Source of the DNA: Sphingobacteriia bacterium
GTDB lineage: Bacteria > Bacteroidota > Bacteroidia > Chitinophagales > Chitinophagaceae
DNA: 64,000 bases
Assembly: GCA_017304675.1 (NCBI GenBank)
Contig: JAFKLS010000016.1
Location: 620,001-684,000 of the forward strand
Direction: 5' to 3'
The translations under genes and the position numbers were made by a program. Every line of letters starts with the position of its first letter. Within the stretch, counting starts at the first letter, position 1. The notes beneath the pieces were generated by a model, which had not been told where the DNA came from, searched no databases, and saw only the letters and a list, made by a program, of their open reading frames with translations. Positions 32,767 to 41,484 of the stretch are shown here, one piece after another.

Positions 32767-34158
32767 TTACATGGCTTCTTTAATATCCTGCATAATGCGT
32801 TTGGCTATATTGTCAGCCGTGGTTTCAAAATTACTTTCGGCATAAATACGGATAATTGGCTCAGTATTGCTTGTTCTAAGGTGTACCCAATCGTTTTCAA
32901 ATTCTATTTTTAACCCATCCTCCATGTTCATAGGGTTTTTATGGTATTTCTTTTTAATGCCATCAAATACTTTAGACACTTCTATACCTTTTTCAAGCTC
33001 TATCTTATTCTTGCTGATAAAGTAATCAGGGTAGGTATTGCGTAATTGCTTGGCACTTTTCTTTGTTTTGGCCAAATAGGTTAAAAAAAGCGCTATGCCA
33101 ATTAAAGCATCTCTTCCAAAGTGAAGATCGGGAATAATGATACCACCGTTGCCCTCTCCGCCTATTACTGCATTAACAGCTTTCATTTTGTTTACCACGT
33201 TCACTTCCCCAACGGCACTGGCAAAATATTCGCCTCCGTGTTTTAAGGTAATATCTTTCAGCGCCCTAGTGCTGCTCATATTGCTTACCGTATTGCCTTT
33301 TCTTTTTTGCAAAATATAATCGGCTACGGCAACCAATGTATACTCTTCGCCAAAGAGTGTACCATCTTCACAAACAAAACAAAGCCTGTCTACATCGGGG
33401 TCAACAGCAATACCAAGATCGGCCTGTTGTTTATTTACTTCGTTGCACAATTCGGTTAAATGTTGTGGCAGTGGTTCCGGATTGTGGGCAAATTTGCCAT
33501 TAACTTCTTTGTTTAAAACAATAATATCTGCCTCTTTTACACCGATGGCCATTAATAATTGCGGCACTGCAAAGGCGCCGGTACTGTTAATAGCGTCTAC
33601 TACAATTTTAAATTTTCTTTTTTTTATGGAAGCTGCATCAACTAACTCATAGTTCAAAATCGCTGCAATATGTTTTTCAAGGGCATCTGTATTTGGGGTA
33701 ATACTGCCCAGCTTATCTACCTGAGCAAAACTGTATAGGTTTTTTTCTGCAATAGCCAATAGGTTTGCACCGTCTTCTGCACTAATAAATTCTCCTTTAT
33801 GGTTTAATAATTTTAAAGCATTCCACTCTTTTGGGTTATGGCTGGCAGTTAAAATAATGCCTCCGTCTGCTTCCTCCAACACAACGGCCATTTCAACAGT
33901 GGGAGTGGTGCTTAAGCCAACATCTATCACATGAATACCCATTGCTATTAATGTATTGGCCACCAAAGATTGAATCATAGAACCACTGATCCTGCCATCT
34001 CTTCCTATCACTACTTTTGTTATCTCTTTCTTCTGCTGATCCATTATCCAAGTGCCGTAAGCAGCTGTAAATCGAATAATATCTAAAGGGCTAAGGGTAT
34101 CGCCCGGAGCACCGCCAATGGTGCCACGAATGCCGGAAATGCTTTTAATTAATGCCAT
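32767..34158 (-). CDS. glmM: Phosphoglucosamine/phosphomannomutase
   Basis: The protein has 463 residues. The catalytic serine is in TASHNPKEWNALKLL, the metal-binding loop is DPDVDRLCF, the sugar-binding loop is GEGNGGIIIPDLHFGRD, and the phosphate-binding end is RTSNTEPIIRIYAE. This is the alpha-D-phosphohexomutase family. It most likely makes glucosamine-1-phosphate for peptidoglycan and LPS; phosphomannomutase activity cannot be excluded by sequence. A -7-like TATGTTTG lies on the reverse strand at 34193-34200. It is not in an operon with its neighbours. Confidence 0.88.
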   Translation of the reverse strand: MALIKSISGIRGTIGGAPGDTLSPLDIIRFTAAYGTWIMDQQKKEITKVVIGRDGRISGSMIQSLVANTLIAMGIHVIDVGLSTTPTVEMAVVLEEADGGIILTASHNPKEWNALKLLNHKGEFISAEDGANLLAIAEKNLYSFAQVDKLGSITPNTDALEKHIAAILNYELVDAASIKKRKFKIVVDAINSTGAFAVPQLLMAIGVKEADIIVLNKEVNGKFAHNPEPLPQHLTELCNEVNKQQADLGIAVDPDVDRLCFVCEDGTLFGEEYTLVAVADYILQKRKGNTVSNMSSTRALKDITLKHGGEYFASAVGEVNVVNKMKAVNAVIGGEGNGGIIIPDLHFGRDALIGIALFLTYLAKTKKSAKQLRNTYPDYFISKNKIELEKGIEVSKVFDGIKKKYHKNPMNMEDGLKIEFENDWVHLRTSNTEPIIRIYAESNFETTADNIAKRIMQDIKEAM

Positions 34159-34192
34159 ACATAGGGTTTAAACAGAAATTCATCAGGGATTG

Positions 34193-34200
34193 CAAACATA
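34193..34200 (-). promoter_or_regulatory. -7 element of the glmM-type gene
   Basis: TATGTTTG on the reverse strand fits TAnnTTTG. It is 35 bases upstream of the start; the -33 region is weak. Confidence 0.45.
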
Positions 34201-34281
34201 ATATTTTTAATGATAAGCTAAAAAAGCTATGACAGGTAAATAGCGTAGTATTCTTAAAATTAAAATTGGCTTAGGCCGCAC

Positions 34282-34289
34282 TATATTTG
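34282..34289 (+). promoter_or_regulatory. -7 element of the methyltransferase gene
   Basis: TATATTTG fits TAnnTTTG and lies 16-23 bases before the ATG at 34305. A TTGG upstream is too close to be a good -33 box. Confidence 0.5.
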
Positions 34290-34304
34290 TAAAAAGATTG
34301 ATCA

Positions 34305-35045
34305 ATGCCCGATAAAGAGTGGTACAAAGCCTGGTTTAATTCGCAATATTACCATTTGTTGTATAATAACAGAGATGAAGAAGAAGCAACCGCTTTTTTA
34401 AAAACATTAGTAGAATACCTGCAACCTAAACAGGGGGCTTTAATGCTTGATGTTGCCTGCGGTAAAGGAAGGCATAGTAAGGTATTGGCAGATATGGGTT
34501 TTGAGGTTACCGGGATAGACCTTTCTGATGAATCGATAGAAGAGGCAAAAAAAGATGAATCTGAATTGCTTCATTTTTACAAGCATGATATGCGCCTGCC
34601 TTTCTGGGTAAATTATTTTGATTATGCTTTTAATTTTTTTACAAGCTTTGGCTATTTCAGAACAAAAAGAGAACACGATAATGCTATTCGATCAATAGCA
34701 CAAAGCCTTAAACCCGGTGGCCTGTTTGTGATTGATTATTTGAATGTGCATTATGCAGAAGATCATTTGGAAAAATCTGAAGTGAAAGAGATAGGGCCTT
34801 ATACTTTTCATATAACCCGGTGGCACGATGAAGATCACTTTTTTAAGCAAATACAAATTATTGATAAAGCAAAAAACGTTTTAAAACATTTGTCAACAGA
34901 ACGTGTAGCGAAATTTTCCTTAGGAGATTTTACTGATATGCTGGCCTATCAAAAATTACAGGTTCAGGAAGTGTTTGGAGATTATCATTTAAACAGGTTT
35001 GATATAAGGAAATCCCCCAGAATGATCATCATTGCCAGGAAATAA
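34305..35045 (+). CDS. Class I SAM-dependent methyltransferase
   Basis: The protein has 246 residues. The SAM-binding motif I is MLDVACGKGRHSKVLADMGFEV followed by GIDLSDESIE; motif II-like DYAFNFFTSFGYF and post-motif LKPGGLFVIDYLNVHY complete a Rossmann methyltransferase. The substrate is unknown. Residues before 40 (EWYKAWFNSQYYHLLY) match a Bacteroidota group of unknown target. It has its own promoter and no cotranscribed partner. Confidence 0.85.
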   Translation: MPDKEWYKAWFNSQYYHLLYNNRDEEEATAFLKTLVEYLQPKQGALMLDVACGKGRHSKVLADMGFEVTGIDLSDESIEEAKKDESELLHFYKHDMRLPFWVNYFDYAFNFFTSFGYFRTKREHDNAIRSIAQSLKPGGLFVIDYLNVHYAEDHLEKSEVKEIGPYTFHITRWHDEDHFFKQIQIIDKAKNVLKHLSTERVAKFSLGDFTDMLAYQKLQVQEVFGDYHLNRFDIRKSPRMIIIARK

Positions 35046-35098
35046 GCATCATTTGCTTACAACTTTCAGCTGCTTTTATTGGTTTAGGAACTATTGAT

Positions 35099-35530
35099 TT
35101 ACCGCTTTGTTAAGGAATCAGGGAAAATGTTGGATTTATTGGGCCTTACATGAAAGAAATCAATCTTATCGGGCTTATTTAAAGAGTCTGCCGGTTGCAA
35201 AAAATATTGATTCCGGTACGGCATTAACCGATTATTAAGTTTCGGCTGTGTCATTACATTTCCCATTTTATCCTTAAAATGAGAATCGGGCCTTAATACA
35301 GACATATTGTCGAGCGTGTTTCTGTAAATATCAAATCCCATTCCATTGCTTCCTTCATAAACAAATCCCCATTTTGTAGCAGAGGCATTTATGGGCATAT
35401 TATCAATGTTTTTAGAATTCGGGAGCAGGGAAGTATCTTTTTTAGGGAGAACGACTTTCAACGTTTGTTGCCCTGAAGCGAAATAACAGATAGAAACAAA
35501 AAAACAAAATACGATCAGTCGCATAAGCAT
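35099..35530 (-). CDS. Hypothetical secreted protein
   Basis: The 143-residue protein has a classical signal peptide (MLMRLIVFCFFVSICYFASG, cleavage near SGQQ). The mature part is polar, with NNRLMPYRNQYFLQPADS, and lacks a recognisable domain. It looks like a lineage-specific periplasmic or surface protein. The gene is divergent from the PAP2 phosphatase (46 bases between starts) and convergent with the methyltransferase gene. I cannot assign a function. Confidence 0.65.
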   Translation of the reverse strand: MLMRLIVFCFFVSICYFASGQQTLKVVLPKKDTSLLPNSKNIDNMPINASATKWGFVYEGSNGMGFDIYRNTLDNMSVLRPDSHFKDKMGNVMTQPKLNNRLMPYRNQYFLQPADSLNKPDKIDFFHVRPNKSNIFPDSLTKR

Positions 35531-35576
35531 TTGTTTTAATTACTTAAAACTAAGAACAAATTTTATCTTTACTGCC

Positions 35577-36191
35577 ATGTTAACCCCCTTTTTAACAATA
35601 AATTTTTTAATATCTTTTATAGATCCGGTTAAAAACATCGATTATTATGTGTTTACACTAATTAACTCTGTATACACGAATGCTTTTTTCGATGCGGTAT
35701 TGCCTTTTATGAGAGATTCGTTGGTATGGGTGCCTTTATACCTTTTTTTTATGCTGTTTCTTTTTTTAAACTATGGTAATAAAGCATGGTGGTATATTGT
35801 TTTTCTATTGATAGGGGTATTGTTGACTGACCAAATTGCCAGCCATATTTTTAAGCCGCTTGTTCAACGACCACGGCCTTGTTCCGATGAACATTTGAAA
35901 ATACCGGTAAGGCTTTTACTGAAGCATTGTGCAGGCGGATTCAGCTTCATGTCTTCACATGCCTCTAACCATTTTGGTTTGGCCACTTTTGTAGCCTTTA
36001 CCATGAAACCTGTATTACAAAAATGGTCTGCACTTTTATTTATTTGGGCCTTTACTATCAGTTATGCCCAGGTATATGTTGGAGTGCATTATCCGGTTGA
36101 TGTTCTGTGCGGCGGAATATTGGGGTATGCAATAGGGCGGATGCTATCTTCTGTTTATAAGAACTATTTTCCACAAAAAATTGAATTTTAA
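35577..36191 (+). CDS. PAP2-family phosphatase
   Basis: The protein has 204 residues and five to six hydrophobic segments. The three PAP2 signature parts are KPLVQRPRPCSDE, SFMSSHASNHFGLA and VYVGVHYPVDVLCGG, containing the catalytic histidines. It dephosphorylates a membrane lipid phosphate such as undecaprenyl pyrophosphate or phosphatidic acid at the outer face of the inner membrane. It is followed after 9 bases by a GT39 glycosyltransferase, so the pair may work on a polyprenyl-linked sugar pathway. Confidence 0.9.
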   Translation: MLTPFLTINFLISFIDPVKNIDYYVFTLINSVYTNAFFDAVLPFMRDSLVWVPLYLFFMLFLFLNYGNKAWWYIVFLLIGVLLTDQIASHIFKPLVQRPRPCSDEHLKIPVRLLLKHCAGGFSFMSSHASNHFGLATFVAFTMKPVLQKWSALLFIWAFTISYAQVYVGVHYPVDVLCGGILGYAIGRMLSSVYKNYFPQKIEF

Positions 36192-36200
36192 AATCGAATA

Positions 36201-37856
36201 ATGACGTCAAAGCAATTTTACATTATTTTATTCAGCTGCATCGTAGTATATATTATTGGAATGTTCAGTATACCATTAATGGATATTGATGCTGCCCAAT
36301 ATGCATCTATTAGCAGGGAAATGCTAGAACGGAAAAGTTTTTTACAGATATATGATTTGGGACAGGATTATCTTGATAAACCGCCAATGCTTTTTTGGCT
36401 CTCTGCAGCAAGTATGTCTGTTTTGGGTACACATGACTGGGCATACCGGCTGCCATCTTTTCTTTTTGGATTATTGGCTATTTATTCTACTTACCGGTTG
36501 GCATTGGTATTTTATAAAAAAGAAATAGCCAGGCTGAGTGCATTGGTACTGGCTGCTTCGCAGGCGATGTTTTTAATTAACCATGATGTAAGAACAGATA
36601 CCATGCTAATGGGATGGGTTAGTTTTAGCATTTGGCATTTGGCGGCATGGTATGCTACAGGTAAATGGAAAAATTTTGTTTTGGCATGTATCGGGCTTGC
36701 AGGTGGTATGTTAACCAAAGGGCCTATTGCTTTGGTGGTTCCCATTCTGGCCTTTGTTCCTCATTTTATACTGAAAAGGCAATGGAAGCAATTTTTCCGG
36801 TGGGAATACATTCCGGGCATATTAATCATAGCCGCTGCTCTCATTCCCATGAGTATTGGCTTGTACAGGCAATTCGATCTTCATCCGGGAAAAATAATTA
36901 ATCATGTGCCTATACAGTCAGGGCTAAAATTTTATTACTGGACACAAAGTTTTGGGAGGTACACCGGTGAAAATGCTTTTAAAGAAATGAATGACTTTAC
37001 CTTCTTGCTTCAAAATATGCTTTGGAGTTTTTTACCCTGGATCATTTTTTTCCTGGTGGCACTGTTTATAAAAGTAATAGATGTAGTCAGAAACAGATTT
37101 TTGCTGGCACAAAAAGATGAGTTTGTTGCTGCAGGTGGTTTTATCCTTACTTACTGTGTTTTAGGTAGAAGCCAGGCGCAACTGCCACACTATATTTTTG
37201 TTGTTTTCCCTTTGGCAGCCATTGTAACAGCAGATTTTTTATACAAACTTTTTTTTGAAGATAAAAATAAAACTCTCAGGAAAATATTAACTGCATTTCA
37301 TTATAGTGTTTTCCTCTTGTTATGGATAGCCCTTATTGTACTGCTCTGGTGGCCTTTTGAGAGTTTAAGGCCTTATGCTGCCCTAATTGCGCTGCCCGCA
37401 TTTTGTACATATATCGTTCTGCTTATTTATAGAAAGCTAAAGTGGCCAAGGTTGCTGGCAGCCGCTTGTTTTACTGTAATAAGTATTAATGCTTTGCTTA
37501 ATATTTTCTTTTATCCAACATTATTAACCTATCAGAAAGGGAGTAGTGTGGCCATGTTTATTAATGAACATAACATTGATAAAAATAAAGTGGTACAGTT
37601 AGATGAAAATATAGGGCATTCCTTTCATTTTTATTCAGGGCATATTTATCCGGTGGCTGCTGGCGCTACTTTACAAAAAGGAGAAATAGTGGTAATGAAG
37701 GTAGACAGTGTGAATAAGGTGAGAGCTGTTTTTCCACAATCAGAAATCATTGCGAGGTTTAAAACATATCCTGTAACACAATTGAGTTTGCCTTTCTTAA
37801 ATCCGGCGCTTCGGGAAAAAGAAATAGAACAATATATTCTTATGAAAATTCACTAA
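36201..37856 (+). CDS. GT39-type (ArnT-like) membrane glycosyltransferase
   Basis: The protein has 551 residues and about a dozen hydrophobic segments. The first periplasmic loop holds the acidic pair typical of this fold (MDIDAAQYASISREML) and YLDKPPMLFWLSAASM, matching the PMT/ArnT superfamily. Such enzymes move a sugar from a polyprenyl phosphate onto lipid A, protein or another glycan in the periplasm. The acceptor cannot be told. It follows the PAP2 gene by nine bases in one operon. The end carries a soluble-looking part with PVAAGATLQKGEIVVMKV. Confidence 0.88.
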   Translation: MTSKQFYIILFSCIVVYIIGMFSIPLMDIDAAQYASISREMLERKSFLQIYDLGQDYLDKPPMLFWLSAASMSVLGTHDWAYRLPSFLFGLLAIYSTYRLALVFYKKEIARLSALVLAASQAMFLINHDVRTDTMLMGWVSFSIWHLAAWYATGKWKNFVLACIGLAGGMLTKGPIALVVPILAFVPHFILKRQWKQFFRWEYIPGILIIAAALIPMSIGLYRQFDLHPGKIINHVPIQSGLKFYYWTQSFGRYTGENAFKEMNDFTFLLQNMLWSFLPWIIFFLVALFIKVIDVVRNRFLLAQKDEFVAAGGFILTYCVLGRSQAQLPHYIFVVFPLAAIVTADFLYKLFFEDKNKTLRKILTAFHYSVFLLLWIALIVLLWWPFESLRPYAALIALPAFCTYIVLLIYRKLKWPRLLAAACFTVISINALLNIFFYPTLLTYQKGSSVAMFINEHNIDKNKVVQLDENIGHSFHFYSGHIYPVAAGATLQKGEIVVMKVDSVNKVRAVFPQSEIIARFKTYPVTQLSLPFLNPALREKEIEQYILMKIH

Positions 37857-37946
37857 TATTAAAGGTGTTTTTACCTTGTTTGCTGTGGCCGGATGCCTCT
37901 ATTTTTATCTTCACAAAACAATATTTTTTAAACTAAAATTTCATCT

Positions 37947-38216
37947 ATGTCTGATAGCACTAGTAAACTTGACTATGTTTTTTCAGCAGACGAACTTAGA
38001 GCATTGCTCGACAATAACCCCTCTGCCACAGAAATTATTATTAGGTTAGAAATGGGAGTTAAAACGGTACAACCTGAAAAAGGAGATGCTTACTCCTTTA
38101 TTACCACAACTATTGAAGCAATGGCTAAATATTCTGATGGTGCTTTAAAAGGGTTAAAAGATGGAGAAGCTATTGACGGATATCCGGATCCGCCGGGGGC
38201 GCCTTCAAATACATAA
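37947..38216 (+). CDS. Hypothetical 89-residue protein
   Basis: The product is small, acidic and soluble: KLDYVFSADELRALLDNNPS, then EIIIRLEMGVKTVQPEKGDAY and a proline-rich end (YPDPPGAPSNT). I find no family. It is preceded by a 90-base gap after the GT39 gene and followed by a membrane-protein gene after 17 bases. A link with the following sensor-kinase cluster is possible by position only. Confidence 0.6.
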   Translation: MSDSTSKLDYVFSADELRALLDNNPSATEIIIRLEMGVKTVQPEKGDAYSFITTTIEAMAKYSDGALKGLKDGEAIDGYPDPPGAPSNT

Positions 38217-38233
38217 AAATTAAATTGATTGTG

Positions 38234-38917
38234 ATGTTTTTGGGATATTTATCGGGTTCTTTTTTGAGGATATTAATAGATTTAGATTTTTATTCAGCTA
38301 TTTTAGGGTTTCTCTTTATAGTTTTTTACAAACCCAAACTAAAAAGGTTTATACCGATTGTTTGGTTCATTATTTTTCAGGTAGTAATCTTGTTTTGTAT
38401 AAACCTTACCCAGGTTTACCTGAGAGGCAGGAGTAATATTTATTTATACCAGATTGATGCTTTTGTATCTCTTTTATTTATTGAAGCCTACTTTGTTTAT
38501 ATATTAAAAGTATACAATAAAAAACTGTTAAAAACTTTGCTCATGCTTTTAACAGTTTTTATTTTTTTATTCATGGCTTTTGTTGAAGACAGAAAACAAT
38601 TGAACAGTTATAGTTATGGGATTGTTAGCCTCCTTATTACTTTTTTTTGTTTCGGGTATTATGCCAAATTATTGAACAATCCGGATACGACTGTAATTTA
38701 CAAAGTGCCTGAATTTTGGATAGTTACGGGAATACTTTTATATTATTCTTTGTGTATGTTTATTTTCTTGCCATATAAAACATTAACGAAATTAAATTAT
38801 AAGTTTGTCCAAAATCATTTTTTTGACTTGTGGATATTCCAAAATTGTATTTATTTCATAATGATAATTGCTTTTATTAAAGGTTTTACATGCAAGAAGT
38901 ATTTAAAGACCCCGTAA
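38234..38917 (+). CDS. Hypothetical polytopic membrane protein
   Basis: The protein has 227 residues from the ATG at 38234; upstream TTG or GTG starts are possible. At least six hydrophobic segments are visible, rich in phenylalanine and isoleucine. There is no family motif. Its last 28 bases overlap the following histidine kinase gene, so it is probably cotranscribed and may act as that kinase's membrane partner or sensor. Function is otherwise unknown. Confidence 0.7.
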   Translation: MFLGYLSGSFLRILIDLDFYSAILGFLFIVFYKPKLKRFIPIVWFIIFQVVILFCINLTQVYLRGRSNIYLYQIDAFVSLLFIEAYFVYILKVYNKKLLKTLLMLLTVFIFLFMAFVEDRKQLNSYSYGIVSLLITFFCFGYYAKLLNNPDTTVIYKVPEFWIVTGILLYYSLCMFIFLPYKTLTKLNYKFVQNHFFDLWIFQNCIYFIMIIAFIKGFTCKKYLKTP

Positions 38918-39702
38918 TTATTTTGATACTTATCCTCTTTTTTGGGGTTATTATAGGTTTTATCATTTTCTTCCTGATTACTTATCAAAAAAAACAATTA
39001 CTGGCCAAAGTGGCTTTAGAAACGATGAAGCAAACTTATGAAACACAGCTGGCTCAAACACGATTGGAAGTGCAAGAGCAAACTTTTCAAAATATTGCCT
39101 CTGAATTACACGATAATATAGGGCAGTTATTGAGTTTAACGAATGTTACCCTATCATCTTTAGATCTTGAACAGGTAACCGGAAAGACCAAACAAAAAAT
39201 CAGCGATGCTCAGGAACTTGTTGCAAAATCTATTAAGGAACTCAGGCAACTTTCTAAAATTATCCAGGGAGAAATTATAACGCAGGATGATTTGATTATT
39301 GCATTTGAAAACGAAATTGAATGGCTGCAGAAAAAAGGGTACTTCACTGTTGAGTTTCATACATTCGTTCCCGAGCAAAAATTAATAAATAAACAATTAA
39401 ATCTCTTTATATACAGGCTGTTGCAGGAATGTTTAAACAATATTATTAAGCATGCTAAAGCTTCTGTTATAAACATCTCTATTGATCTTGAACAAGACAC
39501 CCTGCTTCTATCTGTAAAAGACAATGGGGTGGGGTTTAATGTAGAACAGATCCATAGCCTTAAAAAAGGGATGGGCCTGGAAAACATAAGGAAAAGGGTA
39601 GCCCTGCTTAAAGGATCTGTTCAAATAAACTCTTATTTAAATCAGGGAACTACTATTAAATTTAAAATCCCTTACATAGAACATGAAACCCAAAACAGCT
39701 AG
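38890..39702 (+). CDS. NarL-type (HisKA_3) sensor histidine kinase
   Basis: The protein has 270 residues. One transmembrane segment (ILILFFGVIIGFIIFFLI) and a short coiled coil are followed by the HisKA_3 helix with phospho-histidine in SELHDNIGQLLSLTNVTLSSL, and an ATPase domain with LLQECLNNIIKHAKA and DNGVGFNVEQ plus KGMGLENIRKRV. It has no extracellular sensor. The gene overlaps the preceding membrane-protein gene by 28 bases and its regulator by 20 bases, giving a coupled three-gene unit. Confidence 0.9.
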   Translation: MQEVFKDPVIILILILFFGVIIGFIIFFLITYQKKQLLAKVALETMKQTYETQLAQTRLEVQEQTFQNIASELHDNIGQLLSLTNVTLSSLDLEQVTGKTKQKISDAQELVAKSIKELRQLSKIIQGEIITQDDLIIAFENEIEWLQKKGYFTVEFHTFVPEQKLINKQLNLFIYRLLQECLNNIIKHAKASVINISIDLEQDTLLLSVKDNGVGFNVEQIHSLKKGMGLENIRKRVALLKGSVQINSYLNQGTTIKFKIPYIEHETQNS

Positions 39703-40336
39703 GATTGCATTGGTAGATGACCACACTTTATTCAGGAACGGGCTGAGCTCATTATTATCTGAGTTTACCGATATAGAAGTGGCCTTTGAAGCTTGCGGCG
39801 GAAAAGAATTACAAAACAAAATTGAAACTGATCCGGAAATTGATGTTATTTTAATGGATATCAATATGCCTGTTATGGATGGCTTTGAGGCTACTCTTTG
39901 GATGACCCAACATTACCCGCTGGTAAAAATAATTGCCCTGAGTATGTATGATGAAGATACTACAATCATTAAAATGCTGAGAGCCGGTGCATGCGGCTAT
40001 GTATTAAAAGAATCAACACCCTCTGAATTACACAAAGCAATATTCTCTGTATTGGAAAAAGGATACTATTCTAACGATTTGGTGAGCGCTTCTGTAATAA
40101 AATCCATTCATTCATCTAATAACAATGGCGCCGGTCAGCTTGTGTTTTCTGATAAGGAACTTATTTTTATGCAGCATTGTGCTTCTGAACTTACCTATAA
40201 AGAAATAGCACATGAAATGGGTGTAGCTGTTAGAACGGTAGACAACTATAGAGAAGCCTTGTTTAGCCGGTTAGATATAAAAAGCCGTGTGGGGCTTGTA
40301 TTATGGGGGCTTAAACGGGGCTATATAAAACTTTAG
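39683..40336 (+). CDS. NarL/LuxR-family response regulator
   Basis: The protein has 217 residues. The receiver has phospho-acceptor D59 (VILMDINMPVMDGF) and the DDH acidic group; the C-terminal LuxR helix-turn-helix has LTYKEIAHEMGVAVRTVDNYR. It acts as the output of the upstream kinase, coupled by a 20-base overlap. Target genes are unknown. It ends 4 bases into the convergent DUF6702 gene. Confidence 0.92.
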   Translation: MKPKTARIALVDDHTLFRNGLSSLLSEFTDIEVAFEACGGKELQNKIETDPEIDVILMDINMPVMDGFEATLWMTQHYPLVKIIALSMYDEDTTIIKMLRAGACGYVLKESTPSELHKAIFSVLEKGYYSNDLVSASVIKSIHSSNNNGAGQLVFSDKELIFMQHCASELTYKEIAHEMGVAVRTVDNYREALFSRLDIKSRVGLVLWGLKRGYIKL

Positions 40337-40821
40337 TACTCAAAGCCTGCCTGGGTATTCGGATTATCGAGCTTAAAACTTTTTTCCATGCCGTTTACTT
40401 TTGTATGAATAATGTTTATTTGTTGCTGCTGCCACTCATACAATAAACTGCATCGAACATTTATTTTTTTTACAGAATTTATATTCGGGCTCTCAAAATA
40501 ACACCAAACGCTCTCTTCCTGAATTTCATAGCCAATATAATTTAATGAAAGGGCTTTCCCGTCAATTTGTATCTGCAGTTTAGATTGTATGTATTGATTA
40601 ATGGCTTTATCTGCTATAGGCTTGCTTCCTGGTTTTGAAAGGTCTATTAATGTGCCTCCCTGCTTTTTAAGTACAGTTTCAAGATCGTCTGAGAATACCT
40701 TTATGCTCACTTCAACAGACCGCTCTTTTGCATTGTGGTTAATATCTATCACTGAAACGTAAAAAGGATGCAAAACATTCAATAAAACAATAAAACATAA
40801 TTGCGCCAAACTTGTAAACAT
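40333..40821 (-). CDS. DUF6702-family protein
   Basis: The protein has 162 residues with an N-terminal hydrophobic signal (LAQLCFIVLLNVLHPFYVSV). The remainder matches DUF6702 (HPFYVSVIDINHNAKERSVEVSIKVFSDDLE). It lies divergently 49 bases from a HupE/UreJ gene and precedes an M1 peptidase, a trio that recurs in Bacteroidota. The function of DUF6702 is unknown; position suggests it is secreted with or beside the peptidase. It overlaps the NarL regulator end by four bases. Confidence 0.75.
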   Translation of the reverse strand: MFTSLAQLCFIVLLNVLHPFYVSVIDINHNAKERSVEVSIKVFSDDLETVLKKQGGTLIDLSKPGSKPIADKAINQYIQSKLQIQIDGKALSLNYIGYEIQEESVWCYFESPNINSVKKINVRCSLLYEWQQQQINIIHTKVNGMEKSFKLDNPNTQAGFEY

Positions 40822-40870
40822 TATCCTCTATTTTTGGAAGGGTGAAGTTCATAAAATATTTTCAAATTCT

Positions 40871-41461
40871 ATGTTCGATAATATTTCCATTTATTTTCAG
40901 ATTGGGTGTAAACATATTTTAAACTTGGGCGCATTAGATCATATCCTGTTTATTATTGCTTTAGCCCTTCGTTATAGTTTTGCAGATTGGAAAAAGCTTC
41001 TTGTGCTAATCACTGCTTTTACCATTGGCCATACCACAACTTTGGCATTAGTAGTGTTTAACATATTGCATATGTCTAAAAACTGGATAGAGTTTTTAAT
41101 ACCTGTAACTATTTTATCTACCGCTATCAGTAATTTATTCGTTAAAAAATTTACTTTCAAGTCTAAATTGCCTTTTATTTATTTTTTGGCATTGGGCTTT
41201 GGATTAATACACGGCCTGGGTTTCAGTAACGATCTTAAAAGTTTATTAGGTAACGGAAATGGAGTGGTCATAAAATTACTCGCTGCCAACTTTGGTATAG
41301 AGGCCGCTCAACTAGTTTTTGTGTTGGGCATTTTAATAATTTCTTTTATTTGCCTTAATATTTTTCGCATTAACCGACGGGAATATGTTTTTTTTGTTAG
41401 CAGTGCTATTTTCGGCATTGCTTTACAAATGGCGCTTGAAAGATTACCGTTTCATTTTTAA
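40871..41461 (+). CDS. HupE/UreJ-family membrane protein
   Basis: The protein has 196 residues and six hydrophobic segments, with conserved HILFIIALAL, TIGHTTTLAL and GFGLIHGLGF boxes characteristic of HupE/UreJ_2. Members are linked with nickel or cobalt uptake in other groups, but in Bacteroidota the copies next to DUF6702 and an M1 peptidase are not linked to hydrogenase or urease. No such enzymes are visible nearby. The histidine-containing helices could bind metal; role is inference. The peptidase gene follows after 23 bases. Confidence 0.85.
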   Translation: MFDNISIYFQIGCKHILNLGALDHILFIIALALRYSFADWKKLLVLITAFTIGHTTTLALVVFNILHMSKNWIEFLIPVTILSTAISNLFVKKFTFKSKLPFIYFLALGFGLIHGLGFSNDLKSLLGNGNGVVIKLLAANFGIEAAQLVFVLGILIISFICLNIFRINRREYVFFVSSAIFGIALQMALERLPFHF

Positions 41462-41484
41462 TTCAATCAATCAAAACCAGTACA

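Noticed and set aside
34266..34289. Full -33/-7 promoter for the methyltransferase
   Set aside because: The TTGG is only 12 bases from the -7 element, shorter than the usual spacing, so only the -7 box is reported.
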